Shown here: positions 58,917-64,000 of the stretch, piece after piece
Layout of the letters: every line of letters starts with the position of its first letter
Position numbering within the stretch: position 1 is the first letter of the stretch
Assembly: GCA_021307315.1 (NCBI GenBank)
Contig: JAJSPD010000027.1
Span: 186,001 to 250,000 of the forward strand
Length of the DNA: 64,000 nt
Origin: Bisporella sp. PMI_857
Taxonomy: Eukaryota > Ascomycota > Leotiomycetes > Helotiales > Helotiaceae
Reading direction: 5' to 3'
Translations under genes and position numbers: made by a program
Notes under the pieces: generated by a model
The model's database searches: none
Told to the model about the DNA's origin: nothing
The model's input: only the letters and a program-made list of their open reading frames with translations

Positions 58917-59231
58917 CGGAGGTGCGGTTCCAGTAGTCAAGATATGTCTTTCAATAATCTCTGATTGCAATATTTGCTTTGATGATTGCCGCTCAACAGG
59001 TGGGTGTGGATTGACATATCCATCGCTAACCGTGATTCCAAACGCCACCTTCCCCTTACGGCTTACTCTCTCATTCATCTTCAAAATTACATTCTCTTTC
59101 CAAGGAAGCCCAATCACCATAGGATCCCTTCTCCACGTCTCAGTCTGTAACAGGCTTCCCCACGTCCCAACCAGGCGATCCTCTCGTCTTTCAACCTTAT
59201 TTAGCAGCCTCACAAACCCGATCCAACTCAT
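58917..59231 (-). pseudogene. Amidase-signature enzyme relic (internal fragment)
   Basis: A minus-strand stretch reads TWGSLLQTETWRRDPMVIGLPWKE...GKVAFGITVSDGYVNPHPPVER. This matches the segment of fungal acetamidase-type enzymes where a partner-dimer loop (PW) precedes the FG....DG...PHPPV strand. Neither the Ser-Ser-Lys active-site region nor the C-terminus can be found. It abuts the duplicated GAL80-like relic, so its 5' part was probably removed when that segment was inserted. Confidence 0.6.
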
Positions 59232-59239
59232 GAGTCCTG

Positions 59240-60133
59240 CCTAAAATCTGCAAATCTTTCCTTTTCCTTTTCCCTCTTAACAAAAGCTTTAGATAACCTA
59301 CCTACACTCTTGCCAAATCCTCCAATCCTTTAAGGAAGAAATCTTTTTTCACATCTCACTAACCCAAAGTATGCACTTCACTCTTATTTTTTTCCAACTT
59401 TAGAACAACACCCGATATATTTATTTACTATTGACTTTCTAGTATTATCACCTCTATTTCGCTTTTTGTTCCGGTTATCAGCCAGCGAACGCCAGTATTG
59501 CCGATTTTCGGAGCAGAGAGTGTGTAGTAGCTTAAAAGGGCAACAGCGCTTGAAAAGAAAGTCTTTTGGACAAGTATGTAGTCTGGGGAATATAGTTTTC
59601 TGCTACGACCTGCCTTTTTTTGTTGAAAATGGTAGTAAGTAGGTAGGCTGTTTTGAGCGTCAACAACTGGGTGAAATCGCCTATAACGCAAATGAAACTA
59701 TTATGGACGAGAGATCTTTTATTAGCAAAAGGCTGGGTTGCAATAAAGAACAGAAAGATGTACAATGTCCGAAGTTTACTATAAGTAAATTTTCTCCGCT
59801 GTTGATATCGAGGCAGTACTTTTCTCCTTCTATCCAGACCCCTATTAAGGCCCCCATCAATGCGCCTACAACGCTAGATAATAAGGTCGACATTTTGATC
59901 TACGGCGAGGTTTTCCGGGCTGCCGTAGGCTGCGACTGAAAAATCGAGTTTGTAATGATCAATCGAGGCTTGAGCAGATTGCGTTGTAGAGTTGGAGACT
60001 GCGACAATTTGGTATTTAGGAAATGCGAGGAGGTATAGAAAGTAAGCGTTTGCTGCCTATAGGCTAGGCCAGGGGCCAAGTTTCCGGAGCCTCGACCAAG
60101 GTCGATTATGCCGACGCGGATTGGAGATGACAT
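59240..60133 (-). pseudogene. Decayed duplicate of the GAL80-like gene
   Basis: The ATG at 60133 opens SSPIRVGIIDLGRGS (Gly to Asp in the cofactor loop), then the frame breaks. Further downstream LLSSVVGALMGALIGVWIEGEKYCLDINSGEN, then LLTLKTAYLLTTI and NTGVRWLITGTKSEIEVIILE follow the intact gene at 53703-54898 closely, with many A/T-enriching changes, several stops and frameshifts. A worn C-terminal part is seen to about 59250. It has the same orientation as the intact gene. Confidence 0.85.
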
Positions 60134-61185
60134 ATTACAGGAATGCCAGATGGATTGAGATTGAGGATTGGGATTGATCGAAGTATTGAAGAGGGTAATG
60201 TGCAGTGAGGATTGAACCAGTGAAGTTCACTGGTGAATGAATTGCTAGTTCTCTATACTTCTGCTTTCATAACAAAGAGACGCCGTGTTTCATCCTCCAC
60301 TGAAATCTTGGATATGCGTTGAGAGGAGAGAATTATTATCGGGGGGATGGCTTGCTACTTCGTTATTTTTTTCGGTCGAAGCACGGAGTTTCAGTGGATT
60401 GTGCTACAATTCTGATGGCCGCCAATGCTGACAACTGGTTATAATAAGGTTTTGGGGCAGGGGCAGGGGCAGGGGCATGGGCTACTCGCTTATGCTAATG
60501 TGGCTGGAAGACTGTGCTTACTTATAATGTGGCCGTAAGAAGTTCCCTTTAACCTAAGATCGCTAATCAAATGTTCCATTAGTTGAGGAAAGATTATCGG
60601 GCCCGCTTCTGATTTCTAATCGGATGCTATTTGGCTTGGGAAACATCGCCAGGAGCCACTTTGAATTTACTAAGTACTAGCAAATGCCCATCCTCGTACT
60701 GTACTCATAGCCTGTCTGATTTATTCACCAGAAATGGGGACCTAGTGTAAAGTCTTTTCCCTGCTTCTGTCACCAATTGTACTAACAAATGGCGGCGCGA
60801 CTTAACTCTGTCCAATATTCAAGACACGACTGCCATATAATTCTGCGTTTCGCACCTGTGATTTCACTTTGGAACTTTCCTTTTTAAAGATCGTACACTT
60901 GTTTTACTGAGGCATCAGCTTCATTCAATATTTAATTCCTGTTCAAGAGCTTTGATGTCGTGTTTTGAAAAACACACCAAAAATCGCGATTTCGAGGGCC
61001 GTGACCTTACATAATAAGCCTAGGCATCAGCGAAAGGGTCACTAAAACTATGAAAATTCACTTCCAATTAGCATTGTACATGGCCTTCATAGAGAAACTT
61101 AAGGATAACAGACGTACAAGCTTCAGGCTTATCCGCTGGGCAATTTTGTCCCATTAAGCATTGCTCATTCTTTTTGCTGGCGGTC
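60134..61185. repeat. Segmental duplication copy B (promoter part) and flank
   Basis: 60134-60965 repeats the upstream region of the intact GAL80-like gene and of the enoyl-reductase gene, and stops matching just at the position of the reductase start codon (CTGTTCAAGAGCTTTGATG against CTGTTTGAAAGCTTCGATA). A four-unit GGGGCA tandem lies at 60454-60477. The remainder to 61185 shows nothing recognisable. Confidence 0.7.
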
Positions 61186-61790
61186 TCAGCAACTTTCACC
61201 ACAAACTTTATCTTTCCAGGCAACTTCTCGCCGTTTTGTCTCAAACAATTTGTTCATAAGAGTCTGGACCATTTCGAAAATCAAGAAGCCAAGGATATCG
61301 ATAACGTCTTCATTAGCTTTAACTTCAGCGATGATGCCAGCGCCTGCCCACTCCCGAAAACGCTTAGCTTTACGTCATGTAAATGATACATATCGATATT
61401 CGGACCACAGTAAGTATTCTTCCCTTGTCATATTTTTCGTCCTCTCGTCAGCTTCACGCAGTCGCTCAAGCGAAGCTTGGTTTGTCTCGTCGCCACCTAA
61501 ATCTCCTTCATTCCCCTCGGGCACACTGGAACACTCTGGTCAAAAGGCAACGCTACATCTAATGGCAACCGAACCTTAGTCCTCTTATTTTTCTTCACAG
61601 CATCAGCGACAGCACCACCCATATCAACGCTTATCCGCTCTTAAGAAACGGTATACTCCAAATCCCCACCCTTTTTACCCGAGTCTTTGATACTCTTGCG
61701 AACGTCTTTCCAGGGGAGAAAGCCTCGAAGATGGGTAAATTTCGCAGTATCATGGCGAATTCGGAAGAACGAGTCGTAATTGGTGACAAA
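61186..61790 (-). pseudogene. SPT3: Relic of SPT3, a histone-fold subunit of SAGA
   Basis: Minus-strand frames give [24 protein letters not shown] (in two parts, about 61770-61690), then after a [16 protein letters not shown]. After a frameshift come [19 protein letters not shown] with TGA where Trp is expected, then RKAKRFREWAGAG and NEDVIDILGFLIFEMVQTLM. This is the order and wording of fungal Spt3, including the second histone-fold helix region. The first histone fold and the C-terminus are missing. Spt3 helps SAGA deliver TBP and is normally single copy and conserved, so this should be a dead duplicate of a gene elsewhere. Confidence 0.78.
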
Positions 61791-62427
61791 TCGGGGGCCT
61801 CGCCTCGCCACGAGACTAGAAGCCGTACTCAGCTAGGATGATAAGTGAAATGAAATAAAATGAAATTACAATTGCTTGTTCCTATCTATGCTCGCTCTCA
61901 TAAAGTGTTCCTCAATCAAATAATTTGGCACCAGCAGTGCAAAAAAAAAACATTTCTCGGGGGCATTTGCCAGTACTTAGTAAATGTGAAGTGGCGGCTC
62001 CGCCGGGCCTTTCGGTATGCCACTAGCACAACGTCCAATTGGAAGTACGGAAACATTAAACTCTACGATAGCGGTCTATTTATTACGAAACTAATTAATT
62101 GTGGCTTGTGCATGAAGCAAGCGACGACACGTTCAGATGTCAGAAGTCGAGTTGCTCCGTTCCGCCGAGGCGGAGGAAAAGTCCCTTCTCCGTCACCGTA
62201 GCCAGTATCCAATGAGACACGGTCTATGGCTATCGCGGCTTGTAGTCTCAATTTGACCTTAACGTAATCCACCACTAAGTGATTAACTTTAATTTTGCAG
62301 TAAAAACAGCGAAATAAGCTAGATATAAATCAAGGACAGTTTTATATAAATCTACAACTCGATCGCCGGTCGCTTTTTACAGCCATACTAAATCGTTTCA
62401 ATCCCTTGATCTCAACTGATCACCGAA
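61791..62427. other. Spacer, no gene seen
   Basis: Contains an A10 run near 61940. No coding family recognised; the end is the promoter side of the SDR gene. Confidence 0.4.
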
Positions 62428-63519
62428 ATGACACGCTTCGACTCCTCTACAACTGGGCGGGATATCGTCTCTGCATTTCCTGAACAAGTTTCTGGCAAAA
62501 CTTGTAGGTATGCTCCAATCTAGTCAATCCATTTTCTATAAGAGGAATAAGGTACCCTTCTACAATATTCTCTAACCTGTTACAGTTGTGATCACCGGTG
62601 CTAGCGTTGGCGGAATTGGTGCACATGTAGCGGTCTGCCTCGCGGCCGCACATCCTGCGAAGATTCTCCTTCTTGGCCGCAGCGAAAATAAGGTCTCCCC
62701 GGTAGTCGAACAGATTCAGCAAATAAGCCCTTCAACGAAAGCACAATTCATCAAAGTTGACCTCGCATCATGCGCATCCGTACGTGCAGCCGCAACAGAG
62801 GTTGAATCTGCTGTTACTGGAATTGATGTCCTGATCAATAGCGCTGGCATTATGGGCCCTAAGTTTTCTCTCACGCCTGAAAATGTGGAAAGTCAGTTCG
62901 GCGCAAATCACATTGGGCATTTCCTCCTTACGAATCTCCTGATTCCCAAGCTTGAAGCAGCTGGAAAAAGGAGTAGGATTGTAAATGTATCCAGCCAGCT
63001 GTATCAGTTTAGCCCGGTGCGGTTCGACAACTATAATTTCTCCGACGGCGCAAATTTCAATACCTGGGAGGCTTACGGACAATCTAAAACGGCGAACATT
63101 CTGTTTTCCGTTGCCTTGGCCAAAAAATTGGCTGGCAAAGGAGTGAGAAGCTATTCGTTGCATCCAGGCAACATCCAGGCTACGAATTTGGCGTCCACCA
63201 TAGACCAAGCAGAGTTGCTAATTGTGGGAGCAATGTTTGGAGAAAAGAAAATTGACATGCCGAAGGAAAAATCAGTCGAACAAGGAAGTGCAACTACTCT
63301 AGCTGCTGCATTGGAGCCCAAACTCGATAGTAAGTCTTCTTGATTCTAAATACATAAGTTTTAAAGGATTGCGCTTACGAAAGCCGTGCAGGTGTTTCGG
63401 GGGCATTTTTAGATGATTGCAATCCGGCAAAGACATTAGACTTTGCTTCTAGCCCGGAAAATGCAGAGAAGCTATGGGCTTTGAGCGAGGAGATTGTAGG
63501 AGAGAAATTCACCTACTGA
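62428..63519 (+). CDS. Short-chain dehydrogenase/reductase (retinol-dehydrogenase-like group)
   Basis: Three exons: 62428-62503, 62586-63329 and 63392-63519 (introns of 82 and 62 bp), giving 315 aa. The first intron falls just before FVITGASVGGIG (residues 26-37), the NAD(P) loop. NSAG lies at 110-113, Ser161/162 in NVSSQL, Tyr189 and Lys193 in YGQSK, and the LHPGNIQATNL loop follows. The last exon adds the family tail with ALSEEIVGEKFTY. Relatives act on retinoids, steroids or fungal secondary metabolites; the substrate is unknown. No damage is seen. Confidence 0.9.
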
Positions 63520-64000
63520 AAGAATCTCTCAGGTGGCTGCTTCTAGTCTGGACAAGTGTCAGGCTATTCTGTGAAAACGAAATCAGGCTGGTTTAACCTA
63601 GAAATAATAACCTACAGGATATAGCTTCGAGAAAATCCTATCCTGTTTGCAAACGTCTTAGGAGTAGTTCAATTCACGTGCTAAGGGGCTCGGTAAAGGC
63701 TCCGATACTTGGCAGGTATGGGCATGTATGGGCATGTAGGGTATAAGTAGGAGACTCGGAACGTACTAAAGAGGATAGAGATTAGTCTTTGTATCAATAT
63801 GAGTTGATTTGTGCCACACTGCTCCAGCACCTTACATTGCAGGGGTACTGTTTCACTCGCATATCTGTTCCATTGCCTGTCAGGTAGTTCACGTTAGTTT
63901 GCCGGGTTACGTAACGTTCAAGGTCTAACCTCAGGGCCGCTAACAGCCCTATGGCACATTAGCTGGTGCCGTATGTTGAAGTGGACTAAACATCAGGGCT
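63520..64000. other. Window end, no gene seen
   Basis: 3' flank of the SDR gene. Two adjacent ATGGGCATGTA units lie near 63719-63740. Nothing else is recognised up to the window edge. Confidence 0.4.

Overview
The window is nuclear DNA of a filamentous ascomycete (Pezizomycotina). The evidence is short GT-AG introns of about 44-112 bp with internal CTRAY-type branch points, fungal-only protein families (Zn2Cys6 plus fungal_trans regulator, PDR-type ABC transporter, Pth11-like rhodopsin-domain protein, fungal CorA-like protein, GAL80-like oxidoreductase), a Tad1-clade LINE with a downstream RNase H, and several solo LTRs. I cannot fix the genus. All exon structures were worked out by hand from splice sites and family similarity.

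Layout. 1-9.4 kb: an intact secreted GMC oxidoreductase, a relic of a Pth11-like membrane protein and an intact Zn2Cys6 regulator. 9.5-14 kb: a PDR-type ABC transporter broken by many single-base frameshifts. 14.6-29.4 kb: a transposon-rich island with two Tad1 LINE copies in head-to-tail order, at least four solo LTRs, a 192-bp element present twice with perfect 5-bp target duplications (one copy nested in a solo LTR), a 0.9-kb element with long inverted terminal repeats, a CBM1 relic and one intact small membrane-protein gene. 29.8-34 kb: a STAND-type N-terminal relic and a 9-exon CorA-like gene with one apparent missing base. 36.2-41.7 kb: an intact 16-exon ABCC transporter. 42.6-58 kb: small metabolic genes (tautomerase, metallo-beta-lactamase-fold hydrolase, alpha/beta hydrolase, two-domain GAL80-like oxidoreductase, SDR, enoyl-reductase-like MDR) mixed with relics (second tautomerase, NmrA-like, MFS). 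58.9-61.8 kb: relics of an amidase, of a duplicated GAL80-like gene with its promoter, and of the SAGA subunit SPT3. 62.4-63.5 kb: an intact SDR.

The intact genes of the right half look like redox, hydrolase and efflux functions of an accessory detoxification or catabolic neighbourhood. There is no polyketide, peptide or terpene backbone gene in view, so a biosynthetic cluster cannot be claimed. At least eight genes are decaying, by two visible routes: transition-type stops (TGG to TAG/TGA, CGA to TGA, CAR to TAR) and single-base indels. I found no CRISPR array, rRNA or convincing tRNA. The best candidate for something undescribed is the 192-bp TG...CA element with 5-bp target duplications; I see no wholly new biochemical system.
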